This document shows, in pieces, positions 35,087-43,262 of a stretch of DNA of 64,000 bases. Source of the DNA: Misgurnus anguillicaudatus (taxonomy: Eukaryota; Chordata; Actinopteri; Cypriniformes; Cobitidae); assembly GCF_027580225.2 (NCBI RefSeq), contig NW_027395283.1:5212501-5276500 (forward strand). Direction: 5' to 3'. How positions within the stretch are numbered: position 1 is the first letter of the stretch; each line of letters starts with the position of its first letter. The translations under genes and the position numbers were made by a program. Below the pieces are notes generated by a model that was not told the origin of the DNA, ran no database searches, and saw nothing but the letters and a program-made list of their open reading frames with translations.

Positions 35087-35520
35087 TCACTGATGTGTTT
35101 CAGTAAAACACAAACACACATAAATAAAACTAAAATGAAAATGTTCATAAACACTAAATGATGAGAGGAAGAGAAACAGATTCAACTCACTGTAGATTTG
35201 ATCTGTGTGTGAACAAACTGTGTGTCTCTGTTCTCTACAGGTTGTGGAGGTGTAATATCACAAATGAAGGTTGTGTTGCTCTGACTTCAGCTCTGAGATC
35301 AAACCCATCACACCTGAGAGAACTGGATCTGTCTTATAATAATCTAAGAGATTCAGGAGTGAAGCTGATCTCTGATGTACTGAAGAATCCTGACTGTAAA
35401 CTGAAGATACTGGGGTAAGATCATCTCTCTGATAGTCACAGGATAGTACTGAGGTTTAGTTAAACATAAACTGTATGAAAAAGAAACACACACTAAAATG
35501 TAAAGGATATATAAAGTCAA
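35087..35520 (+). repeat. Duplicated segment around LRR exon 35241 (copy 2)
   Basis: Partner of 25080-25475; the two exons start 10,001 bases apart. Upstream and downstream intron flanks are shared, so this is a segmental duplication later stretched by transposon insertions. Confidence 0.75.
35241..35414 (+). CDS. LRR exon of the NLR gene
   Basis: 174-nt internal exon, acceptor ctctgttctctacag (ends 35240) and donor gtaaga (35415), phase 2 on both sides. It encodes LWRCNITNEGCVALTSAL, HLRELDLSYNNLRDSGVKL and ISDVLKNPDCKLKIL, a full ribonuclease-inhibitor-like LRR with the beta-strand LxELDLSYNNL. This is the cleanest match to the family consensus in the window. Confidence 0.9.
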
Positions 35521-35564
35521 TGAGAGATCTGATCAGTAAGCAGATACATCAGCAGTCTCATGAA

Positions 35565-35760
35565 TAATAATTTGTTAAATTTATATAGTGCTTTTCTGCA
35601 TCACTCAAAGCGCTTGGGGGAATCTCCTTAACCACCACCAATGTGCAGCATCCACCTGGATAATGCGACGGCAGCCATATTGCACCAGAACACACACCAC
35701 ACACCAGCTTATTATTGGAGAGGAGACAGAGTGATATAGACAATTACTATGAGGGGATGA
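35565..35760. repeat. Dispersed repeat with tatatagtgctttt motif
   Basis: ttatatagtgcttttctgcatcactcaaagcgctt followed by ccaccaccaatgtgcagcatccacctgg is a familiar fish dispersed repeat. The open minus-strand stretch here is not a gene. Just after it, tagggatgtaatgattaatc (about 35766) looks like an unpaired hAT left end. Confidence 0.45.
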
Positions 35761-36038
35761 TTAGTAGGGATGTAATGATTAATCATGTGTTCCATTAAAA
35801 ATGCCTGTCTGAAATCGATTCTGAATCGCAAGGCTGCTATTCTGTGTTTCATGCACAGTTTACGTGTGAAGGGATGGCGTCCGCGCCTCTAGTCCAATAC
35901 AATGGTAACTCCGGTGCGTAACTCCAAAATATAGATCAATGTAAAGAAGAAAAGTCCGCACACAGAAATCCTACTAATGTGAAACATTTATTCAATGCCG
36001 AAAAAAATCCAATGGCCAAAGATGCTAAGATACAAACG

Positions 36039-36060
36039 TTTCGGGCTTAGCCCATCATCA
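36039..36060 (-). ncRNA. Hammerhead-ribozyme-like motif in the PLE tail
   Basis: On the minus strand the order is TGATGA, then a stem of GGGC and GCCC closed by a TAA loop, then GAAACG. This is the layout of the hammerhead core (CUGAUGA, stem II, GAAA), and Penelope-like elements are known to carry such ribozymes in their terminal regions. Here the base before TGATGA is T where the canonical core has C, and I could not pair convincing stems I and III, so it is probably a degenerate copy. The GGGC/GCCC stem is perfect. Confidence 0.4.
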
Positions 36061-36437
36061 ATGTAATTAGTTCACCTGACTCTGTGACGTCACTTGTATA
36101 TCTACGTATCCGCTACTCAGACAATACATACCCAATTTTGCTTCTTTAGAGTGTCTCTAATGGTAGATCACAGAACTTACATTTGAAACTTTTGAATGCC
36201 AATACACTTCTTCAATTTCCCTTCCAAAGCAACCTGATTAATCGTGAATATCATGTATGGACATACAAATATGAAGATACACTAAACATATAAAGTCATA
36301 TATTACCCTGAATTATCAGACAACAAATTATATAAAAAACTAAAAATATTTATATAAATCTATATATATATATCCATATAACCATATGTTCAGCAATGTT
36401 ATATAATATAACCATATATTTTATGCATGACCTAGAG

Positions 36438-36610
36438 CAGTGGTCACCAATCCTGGTCCTGGAGGGCCGGTGTCTCTGCATAGTTTAGCTCCAACCCTAA
36501 TCAAACACACCTGAAGTAGCTAATTAAGGTGCTTCAGGTGTGTTTGATTAGGGTTGGAGCTAAACTATGCAGAGACACCGGCCCTCCAGGACCAGGATTG
36601 GTGACCACTG
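36438..36610. mobile_element. 173-bp hAT MITE, almost perfect palindrome
   Basis: cagtggtcaccaatcctggt at the left is mirrored by accaggattggtgaccactg at the right, and the arms continue nearly without mismatch to a short central loop (ctaattaag). Exact 8-bp duplication acctagag at 36430-36437 and 36611-36618. Inserted in the PLE tail. Confidence 0.9.
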
Positions 36611-36747
36611 ACCTAGAGCATAATATCAAAGGACCTACATCAAGACTCTATATACACCCATTATAGTCTATGCTGTGAACGAAGAAATTCTCAAAAACAC
36701 CAGATATACCTCTGTTTCCCAAAATATCCTCACAAAACCAGAATGGT

Positions 36748-37536
36748 TCACAAGAAACAAGATAAATTTAATTCTTCATTTAAACCGCCCGGGTGCACTG
36801 TTCTTAAGGTGGAGATCCAAAAACATTCCCTTTGGAGCAGTTTTCTTTCTAGATCCCCTCCCCTGCGTGCGGGTTTAACCTGTTCAATAATTGTAAAACT
36901 CAGGGAGGATAAAGGATGTTTTGCGTCAGAAAAATGTTTAGCAATCGGAGATTTTTCATCCTTTCGTCTGATCGCACTGTTATGTTCAATGATACGTGTT
37001 TTTATGGCTCTATTCGTTTTCCCTACGTATTGTTTTCGGCACGGACATGTGATTAAATATACCACGTTCGATGTTAAGCAAGTCGTAAATTGTTTAATTT
37101 TATATGTCTGATCCGTGACCGAACAAGTGAAAGATGTAGCCTTCTTGGTATTATTCCTACATGCCGCGCATGTGCGACAGGGAAAGAACCCACTAATGTT
37201 TCTTAAACGTCCTTCCTTCGAGTTCTGCATTATATGACTATCAGCTTTAACCAGCATGTCCCTAATATTTCTAGCTCTATAATGAGAAAATAGGGGTAAT
37301 TCAGCAAACAAATTACGCCCTATCGGGTCACTCCTCAGTACATGCCAATGTTTACGTATAGATTCTTTGATGTGATGACTCTGTCGTGTATAAGTTGTAG
37401 TGCAGATCAACGGGGCATTTTTCGCTCTCTTAGGGATGATCTCATTATTATTGACCCTATTCCAATACGGTGCCACCAACAGCACGTTCTCCTCGTCCTC
37501 CCGGATTTTGCATAAGGTTTGTGCAATGAGGCTCAC
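36748..37536 (-). CDS. Chimeric reading frame: DIRS pol tail joined to PLE GIY-YIG endonuclease
   Basis: The 262-codon open frame has two parts. Residues 1-25 (MSLIAQTLCKIREDEENVLL, then VAPYW) are the DIRS pol continuation. From about residue 26 it is Penelope-like: TRQSHHIKESIRKHW, the Cys cluster FFPCRTCAACRNN, then the GIY-YIG endonuclease region VVYLITCPCRKQYVGKT near residues 158-174, followed by RIIEHNSAIRR and HPGGLNEELN near the end. In PLEs the GIY-YIG domain nicks target DNA; it normally follows a reverse transcriptase, which is missing. The frame is the same as that of the DIRS pol upstream, separated from it by one TAG (37549-37551). The Met is probably not a real start. Confidence 0.85.
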   Translation of the reverse strand: MSLIAQTLCKIREDEENVLLVAPYWNRVNNNEIIPKRAKNAPLICTTTYTRQSHHIKESIRKHWHVLRSDPIGRNLFAELPLFSHYRARNIRDMLVKADSHIMQNSKEGRLRNISGFFPCRTCAACRNNTKKATSFTCSVTDQTYKIKQFTTCLTSNVVYLITCPCRKQYVGKTNRAIKTRIIEHNSAIRRKDEKSPIAKHFSDAKHPLSSLSFTIIEQVKPARRGGDLERKLLQRECFWISTLRTVHPGGLNEELNLSCFL

Positions 37537-37548
37537 CGGAGGGAACGC

Positions 37549-39996
37549 CTATTTGCGCATGTTTCGCGGCCAGCTGTGTGCCAATGCATCCACGCCGAGC
37601 GAGTCGTCGGCTAGTGAATAGAACAGGCGACAATGGGTCGTCTCTGGGGAAGCAAACAGATCTATCTGCGCTTTGCCGAAACGTCTCCAAATCTGCTGAA
37701 CCGCAATGGGGTGGAGTCGCCATTCGCCGGGACGCGCAGCCCGAGAGAGCGCATCCGCCTCTACATTGAGCGTGCCCGGAATGTAAATGGCACGAAGAGA
37801 CCTCAAATTCTTCTGACTCCAAGTGAGGAGGTGACGGGCGAGATGCGACAGGTGACGCGAGCATAAACCGCCTTGACAATTGATGTACGCCACGGTCGCA
37901 GTGTTGTCTGTTCGAACTAATACATCTTTGCCCCGTAACTCGTTGCTGAAACGGACGAGCGCAAGATATACAGCCCACATTTCCCGGCAGTTTATGTGCC
38001 AATGCAGCTGGGGTGTCGTCCAGACCCCCGAAGCCGCAAGCCCATCGTACGTGGCCCCCCACCCCGTGTCTGAAGCATCTGTGCATACTATCGCATGCCT
38101 GGAGACCTGTCTCAGAGGCACACCGTCCCGGAGAAACGCACAGTCTAACCACGGAGTGAAAGTGCGACGACACGCAGGTGTAATGATAACACGGTGAATG
38201 CTGCGCAGCCACGCTCTCCTCGGGACTCGATCGTGAAGCCAATGCTGAAGCGGTCGCATATGAAGCAGTCCGAGCGGAGTTACAGCTGCGGCTGCTGCCA
38301 TATGCCCCAGGAGCTTCTGAAATTGTTTCAGCGGGACCGCGCTCTTGCTCTTGAATGTATTCAGGCAAGTCAGAATCGACTGTACACACGCTTCTGTTAG
38401 ACGAGCTGTCAAATCGATCGAGTCCAGTTCCATCCCGAGAAAAGAGATTCTCTGCACGGGGCAAAGCTTGCTCTTTTCCCAGTTGACCCGAAGACCCAAA
38501 CGAGCGAGGTGCTTTAAAGTTAAATCTCTGTGATCGCACAGCGTCTGACGTTTTTGAGCTATTATTAGCCAATCGTCCAGATACGCGAGAATGCGCACAC
38601 CTCTCTCTCTCAGGGGTTTTAAAGCCCCCTCCACTACTTTGGTGAATACACGGGGCAACAGAGAGAGCCCGAATGGGAGGACTTTGTACTGGTATGCTCG
38701 CCCCTCGAACGCAAAGCGGAGAAACGGCCTGTGCCGGGGGAGAATCGATACGTGAAAGTACGCGTCCTTTAGGTCGATAGATGCGAACCAATCGTTTGGA
38801 CGAATGCATGGAAATATGCGTTTGGGCGTCAGCATTTTGAACGGCATTCTGTGAAGTGCACGGTTCAGCGAATGCAGGTCCAGGATCGGTCGCAAGCCGC
38901 CGCTTTTCTTGGGTACAATAAAGTAAGGGCTGTAAAACCCCGACCTCATCTCGGCTGGAGGGACCGGCTCGATCGCGTCTTTCGCTAATAAGACAGCGAT
39001 CTCCGCACGGAGGATGTGCGCATCGGCAGCTCTCACCGCAGTGAAGCGAACACCAGAGAATTTGGGGGGACGCCGGGCAAATTGGATCGCATAGCCGAGA
39101 CGAATCGTGCGTAAAAGCCAACGCGACGGGCTGGGAAGCTGTTCCCACGCCCCCAGATACCGTGCAAGGGAGACTAAAGGCACGATCTGTGTACCCGCGG
39201 CGGGCGCAACGGAGGTGATCGCCGGTGTGTGCGTAACGGCCGCACCGACAGCAGTGTTGTGTGTGATAACACTCACCTGAGTCCGTAGCTGGGTGGGTGA
39301 GTAAGGGAGGCTCTGCTGAAGACACCTCACACCACTCGATGCACCCTCTGGCGAAGGAGGAGGAAGACGATGGGTTATGAGCCCGTAACTGTCTCCTACC
39401 GCCTGAGAAGTTGGAGAGCGCGGTGGGGTTATGAGCCCGTGCGTCGCTCTCGTTCTCCTCTGATGAGTCGGAGAACGAGGGGGGGTTATGAGCCCGCTCG
39501 TGTCTCCGGCGCTCATCTGAAGACCTAGAGATGGAAGTGGAATTCGCTCTTTTTGTGAAATTGTGGGTGCCGACTGAAAAGTCGGCGGAACAGAAAATTG
39601 AAACAAAAGATTCCCCAACCGGCCCTCCTCCGGTGGGGGGAGTGGTGCCTTCACCATCTCCCGAAGAGCGATCCCCTCCATCTCTAGGTCGCCCGTCTCA
39701 GGGCCGCTTCGATCTCCTCTTTCCACCCTTCGAAGCGGGCTGAGTGGGCGGGGCGGGCTGCTGACAACCGGTTCCTCGCTTCTTAGAAGAGCCCCGGGAA
39801 GGAACGGAGGCGGCCGCCGCAGGACGCCCTCGGCGAGGAGCAGGCTGAGGCGCCAACGTGGACGGGGCAGGCGCAGGACGCTTCCGACGTGGCATGATCT
39901 GAGCGATGGCCTCAGTCTGCTTCTTGGCCGCGGAGAATTGCTGGGCAAACTCCTCGACCGTCTCGCCGAACAGGCCGGTCTGGGAAACCGGAGCAT
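37549..39996 (-). CDS. DIRS pol: reverse transcriptase and RNase H
   Basis: 815 codons. The N-terminal ~270 residues are low-complexity, rich in Pro, Ser and Arg, and hold three copies of a GLITPPRSPT-like unit. The RT follows (PYFIVPKKSGGLRPILDLHS, SIDLKDAYFHVSI, KVLPFGLSL and the catalytic YLDDW at about residues 472-476; + coordinates 38572-38583). Then RNase H (CTDASDTGWGA near 38068-38085, NCREMWAV, RTDNTATVAYIN and the VEADALSR end). These are diagnostic of DIRS1-like elements. The frame overlaps the gag frame by about 300 bases in another phase. It ends at a TAG (37549-37551) right after SWPRNMRK; the protein-like sequence continues in frame beyond it, so the stop is a lesion. Confidence 0.9.
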   Translation of the reverse strand: MLRFPRPACSARRSRSLPSNSPRPRSRLRPSLRSCHVGSVLRLPRPRWRLSLLLAEGVLRRPPPFLPGALLRSEEPVVSSPPRPLSPLRRVERGDRSGPETGDLEMEGIALREMVKAPLPPPEEGRLGNLLFQFSVPPTFQSAPTISQKERIPLPSLGLQMSAGDTSGLITPPRSPTHQRRTRATHGLITPPRSPTSQAVGDSYGLITHRLPPPSPEGASSGVRCLQQSLPYSPTQLRTQVSVITHNTAVGAAVTHTPAITSVAPAAGTQIVPLVSLARYLGAWEQLPSPSRWLLRTIRLGYAIQFARRPPKFSGVRFTAVRAADAHILRAEIAVLLAKDAIEPVPPAEMRSGFYSPYFIVPKKSGGLRPILDLHSLNRALHRMPFKMLTPKRIFPCIRPNDWFASIDLKDAYFHVSILPRHRPFLRFAFEGRAYQYKVLPFGLSLLPRVFTKVVEGALKPLRERGVRILAYLDDWLIIAQKRQTLCDHRDLTLKHLARLGLRVNWEKSKLCPVQRISFLGMELDSIDLTARLTEACVQSILTCLNTFKSKSAVPLKQFQKLLGHMAAAAAVTPLGLLHMRPLQHWLHDRVPRRAWLRSIHRVIITPACRRTFTPWLDCAFLRDGVPLRQVSRHAIVCTDASDTGWGATYDGLAASGVWTTPQLHWHINCREMWAVYLALVRFSNELRGKDVLVRTDNTATVAYINCQGGLCSRHLSHLARHLLTWSQKNLRSLRAIYIPGTLNVEADALSRAARPGEWRLHPIAVQQIWRRFGKAQIDLFASPETTHCRLFYSLADDSLGVDALAHSWPRNMRK

Positions 39997-41146
39997 TCAG
40001 GAGCCGGGTTTTATCGGCATCCTTCATGTCCGCCAGACACAGCCAGAGATGGTGTTCCTGGACTACCAGGGTAGACATCACACGCCCGACGGCGCGTGCG
40101 GTGACCTTGGTCGCACGAAGCGCCAGATCCGTAGCCGCACGCAGTTCGGAGAACTCTGCCGAGTCGTGACCTCCCGCGTGCATGTCCCTCAGAGCCTTAG
40201 CCTGGTGAACCTGCAGCAATGCCATGGCATGCAGGGCAGAGGCTGCCTCCCCACAAGCCTTGTAAGCAGCACCGGTCAGCGCCAATGAATGCTTACAGGC
40301 CCGTGAGGGGAGAGTAGGCTGGTCCCGCCAGGAGGAAGCGACACCGGCCGGACACAACTGCATCGCGACCGGACGCTCCACTGACGGGATACCAATGTAC
40401 CCCTTGGCATCTCCACCCTCGAGAGAGGTGAGAGGTGAAGGCTGATACGGCCAATTCCGGGCGGAAAACGGGGTTTTCCACGACCGCGTCAGCTCTTCAT
40501 GCACCTCGGGGAAGAAAGGCACCGGGGGCGAGGACTGAGAAGCCCTGGCACCCCCGAAGAACCAATCATCGAGGCGGGACGGTTCAGGTGGGGGAGATTT
40601 AGTCCACTCCAAGCTGACCGCCTCCGCCACCCGAGCGAGCATGGCTGCCATCTCGGGGTCAAACGCAGAACCCGCAACCTGGTCCGAAGGCGGGAGCGGA
40701 TCCGGATCGACGTCCGAGGCTGACAACCCCCCCTCCGACGTTACGGTGGACATCGCATCAGGTGGAGGCTCGACAGAGCGCGAGGACACCGTAGAACACG
40801 GGCCGCTCGTCTCCATCGGGACCTCCGCTGGCAACGGATCAGGGCGCTGGGAGCTGCTGGACGAACCAGCAGACCGACCCAGCACCGTTATACGGAGATC
40901 ATCCTTTGCAAGCCTGGTAACTGCGCCCTTAGCAGTACCAGACTTGGAAGGCGGGGGCCGTTGCCAGAGGAACGACACCCGTCTCCGCAAATCCGCCATA
41001 GTCATGCCCTCGCAGACGGAGCATGAGCTATCACGCAGCGCTGCCTCTGCGTGCTGGAGCCCCAGACACGAAAGACAACGCTTGTGGCCATCCTGGGGGG
41101 CTATGAAAACACCGCATCCAGAAACGGAGCACGGAAGGAAATCCAT
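39698..41146 (-). CDS. DIRS gag-like protein
   Basis: 482 codons starting MDFLPCSVSGCGVFIAP. The N-terminal ~50 residues carry six Cys in a zinc-binding-like pattern (CSVSGC, HKRCLSCLG, SCSVC), typical of the first frame of fish DIRS elements. The middle is acidic and Pro/Ser-rich, followed by a more hydrophobic helical region (AYKACGEAASALHAMALLQV) and a basic C-terminus (RRKRPAPAP, SKKRG, KGGKRRSKRP) that may bind nucleic acid. Function is inferred from position and family, not from a characterised domain. The frame is intact. Confidence 0.8.
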   Translation of the reverse strand: MDFLPCSVSGCGVFIAPQDGHKRCLSCLGLQHAEAALRDSSCSVCEGMTMADLRRRVSFLWQRPPPSKSGTAKGAVTRLAKDDLRITVLGRSAGSSSSSQRPDPLPAEVPMETSGPCSTVSSRSVEPPPDAMSTVTSEGGLSASDVDPDPLPPSDQVAGSAFDPEMAAMLARVAEAVSLEWTKSPPPEPSRLDDWFFGGARASQSSPPVPFFPEVHEELTRSWKTPFSARNWPYQPSPLTSLEGGDAKGYIGIPSVERPVAMQLCPAGVASSWRDQPTLPSRACKHSLALTGAAYKACGEAASALHAMALLQVHQAKALRDMHAGGHDSAEFSELRAATDLALRATKVTARAVGRVMSTLVVQEHHLWLCLADMKDADKTRLLNAPVSQTGLFGETVEEFAQQFSAAKKQTEAIAQIMPRRKRPAPAPSTLAPQPAPRRGRPAAAASVPSRGSSKKRGTGCQQPAPPTQPASKGGKRRSKRP

Positions 41147-41312
41147 CTTTAAAAAGACGACCCCGACCGTGACACGAATGAGTGGCTGTCTTTAAAAAGA
41201 CACAAAGCTCAAACGTGCTGCTCTTTCAGGGAAATCACTCTTTTGTGCGAGCTGGTGAAACACACAGGGAGAGGCAAACGCACTCACTCGAACTCAAGTC
41301 CTAAAAAAAGAG

Positions 41313-41334
41313 ACAGAGAGAGAGAGAGAGAGAA
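41313..41334. repeat. (AG)n microsatellite in the DIRS leader
   Basis: agacagagagagagagagagagaga, a short simple repeat between the terminal region and the gag start. Confidence 0.85.
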
Positions 41335-41599
41335 AGGGTGGAGAAACACTGCGAGCCTCCGCTGAGGTGTCTTTGCCCAACCAACTTCAGCAAGCTGAGA
41401 TCTTTTTCTTCCCTTCCCAGAACAGGATCTACGAAGATCAGTAGAAAGCTTCTCGAGAGCAGATGTCTGTCGGCTTCGAAGCAATAAAGCTGATTTGGTA
41501 TTATGCACCTGCGCCTTATATACGCACCTGGCGGGGCGGCGCCGGCATTATGCAAATACCTGCATGCCAAGTTCATTGGCGTTTTTGATAGTTCTCGAA

Positions 41600-41690
41600 G
41601 TAGATAGGTCACCCGCGAAGCGGTTCCCAATTCGTCGGTCACGACGTGACGTCGTAGTGACCGACTGAAAGGGAACTCCGTTATAATAGC
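41600..41690 (-). repeat. DIRS 5' terminal region with inverted motif
   Basis: Contains the near-palindrome tcggtcacgacgtgacgtcg followed by tagtgaccga (41634-41664), bracketed by gttccc (41623) and gggaac (41671). The sequence style is that of zebrafish DIRS terminal repeats. The partner repeat on the other end is missing. Exact outer border uncertain. Confidence 0.6.
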
Positions 41691-42223
41691 CTAATTTGAA
41701 ACATGTTTATTTTTAAACGAATAGGCTGTAATATCTAAAATTAGCAAAAATAGGCTATTAAGTGTCATAGGTTGGTACATATCATGTCAACATTATATTA
41801 TAAACATCAGTGGGCATTTACTGGGGAATAAACTTAAGTATAAGCTAAACATTTGAAAAGGCTATAGCATGTAAGCAATAGCATTTGTTTCATTTTGCCT
41901 TTTTCTCCAAATTAAAATGACTAATGACACAAGTTTTTTTGTCGTTTATTATAAATGGAGCTTTTTGTTAATGTACAAACATGAAATGCATAATTAAAAT
42001 TTAATTTATGCCTTAAAGTAATAAAGCATAATAAAAATAAAGTAATGTAAAAATGTAACGTCTTGTTCATTCGGCAAAATAAAATGTGACTGAATCAAGT
42101 CTTGTTTGGTTATCATACAGTTTGTTCGTAAAGTGATTAGAAAACTGAAATGGAAAAATGGGGTGGGGGGGCTATCAGGACTGCCTATGCGTAGGGCCCG
42201 AGACCTTGTGCTACGCCCCTGCT
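41691..42223. other. AT-rich sequence with an unpaired transposon end
   Basis: No gene. gtagggcccgagaccttgtgctacgcccctg ending at about 42221 resembles a hAT right end; its left end was not found. Confidence 0.4.
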
Positions 42224-42300
42224 CCGATCCAAGTACTAACCATGCTCAGCCCTGCTTAGCTTCAGTGGGCAAACTATCTTGGGCTACAGGGTGATATGTA
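42224..42300 (-). repeat. 5S rRNA-derived fragment (SINE-like)
   Basis: Read on the minus strand it contains GAAGCTAAGCAGGG and GGTTAGTACTTGGAT, the internal promoter region of 5S rRNA, preceded by CACCCTG. The 5' part of a normal 5S gene is replaced (CACCCTGTAGCCCAAGATAG) and no terminal T-run or full 120-nt gene is present. It is thus a 5S-derived retroposon fragment and not a functional rRNA gene. Confidence 0.65.
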
Positions 42301-42897
42301 TGAGACATCAATAGTCATCAAAGTATTGCAGTGTTTCACCACAACACAACTTGTGAAGATAAAAACAGAGATAAAGATTAAAATGTATTGTTTTCCTCCT
42401 CCGATTAAAATGAATGATGTTGTGGTGTTACATTTCCCCTACACACCTGACTGACTTAAATTATATAACCGGTGAATCTATAGACAACACACACAAGGCA
42501 TTTATCCTCACCGGGTATCCCCACGAAACACTCAAGAGTCACACAACATCTTGTCCATTATGAACACAAACACTTGAGGAAATAAGATCATGTATTCAAT
42601 CAAAACCTTATTGTAAAGTCTTACATTATTCAATACATACAACTTTTACTTCCTCTATTTTAACACATTTTATTGTCAAAAGCATACAGTACAAATGTTC
42701 AAACTAGGGATTTCCTCACGTGATCGGAAATCGGCCCCGATCACGTGGTTTCAGACTCGATCGGAATCAGCCGTTACCTCCCGATCAGGACTCGGATACA
42801 TATGCAGGGTTTAAAATCCATTAAGGTCTCGCTCTGCTCCACGCCAGTGTACGCGCTGCGCTGGTGCGTGTGAACTGATGAGAAGAGAATAGGCTTA

Positions 42898-43064
42898 TTC
42901 GACTTCATGCAGCGCCACAAGAACTGGCAGCCGGATGACGTCAATGACGTCAAAGATCCGCAAGAGCGATGTAAAAGCAAACTCCTCCGTATGATTTCGC
43001 GGATCACTCTCGCGGTAGTTTGACGTCACCCGGCTGTCGTGTTGCGGCGCCGCATGAAGTCGAA
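42898..43064. mobile_element. Short inverted-repeat element inside the 42715 hAT
   Basis: ttcgacttcatgcagcgcc at the left is mirrored by ggcgccgcatgaagtcgaa at the right. The arms share GCCGGATGACGTCA-like and CGCGGATC-like motifs with opposite sense. Related in layout to 2250-2377. Non-coding. Confidence 0.6.
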
Positions 43065-43240
43065 CGAGCCTGTTGACATGCTTTCATTCATAGGCTTCAC
43101 ACTCGTGCGTGCAAGGAACCCACGACAAAACCGGATTTTTACCGCTCATTTAAACGACTCGTTGATCGTTTTTGTCACCATGTGCTCAGACGCAGCTCCG
43201 CGTCTCACTTACCTCAAGAACGCGCATTCGCGCAGGATAC

Positions 43241-43262
43241 TGTAGAGAGAGAGAGAGAGAGG
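43241..43262. repeat. (GA)n microsatellite
   Basis: About ten GA units after ctgtagagag. Confidence 0.85.

Larger units (their letters stand above)
35940..37465 (-). mobile_element. 3' portion of a Penelope-like element (PLE)
   Basis: It runs on the minus strand from the junction with DIRS at about 37460 through the GIY-YIG endonuclease end of the pol protein (stop at 36748) to a non-coding tail near 35940. The tail holds a hammerhead-like motif and a hAT MITE. The reverse transcriptase part is missing, so the element is 5'-truncated at the junction. Confidence 0.75.
37460..41690 (-). mobile_element. DIRS retrotransposon (tyrosine-recombinase type), 3'-truncated
   Basis: Transcribed right to left: terminal region near 41600-41690, gag-like frame, then an overlapping RT-RNase H frame. 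The sequence stops at about 37460 where PLE sequence takes over, so the tyrosine recombinase, internal complementary region and right terminal repeat are absent. DIRS elements integrate by site-specific recombination and normally leave no target duplication; none is seen. GC content is clearly higher than in the neighbouring introns. Without the recombinase this copy cannot move on its own. Confidence 0.9.

Noticed and set aside
37457..39325. 622-codon open frame on the minus strand
   Set aside because: It overlaps the DIRS RT-RNase H frame on the same strand in another phase; its translation has no recognisable domain, whereas the pol frame has all RT and RNase H motifs. Long shadow frames are expected in this GC-rich stretch.
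40641..41195. 184-codon open frame on + opposite DIRS gag
   Set aside because: Antisense shadow of the GC-rich gag frame, with no domain and no independent context.
42224..42300. Functional 5S rRNA gene
   Set aside because: Only part of the 5S sequence is present, the 5' half is replaced and no terminator T-run is in place.
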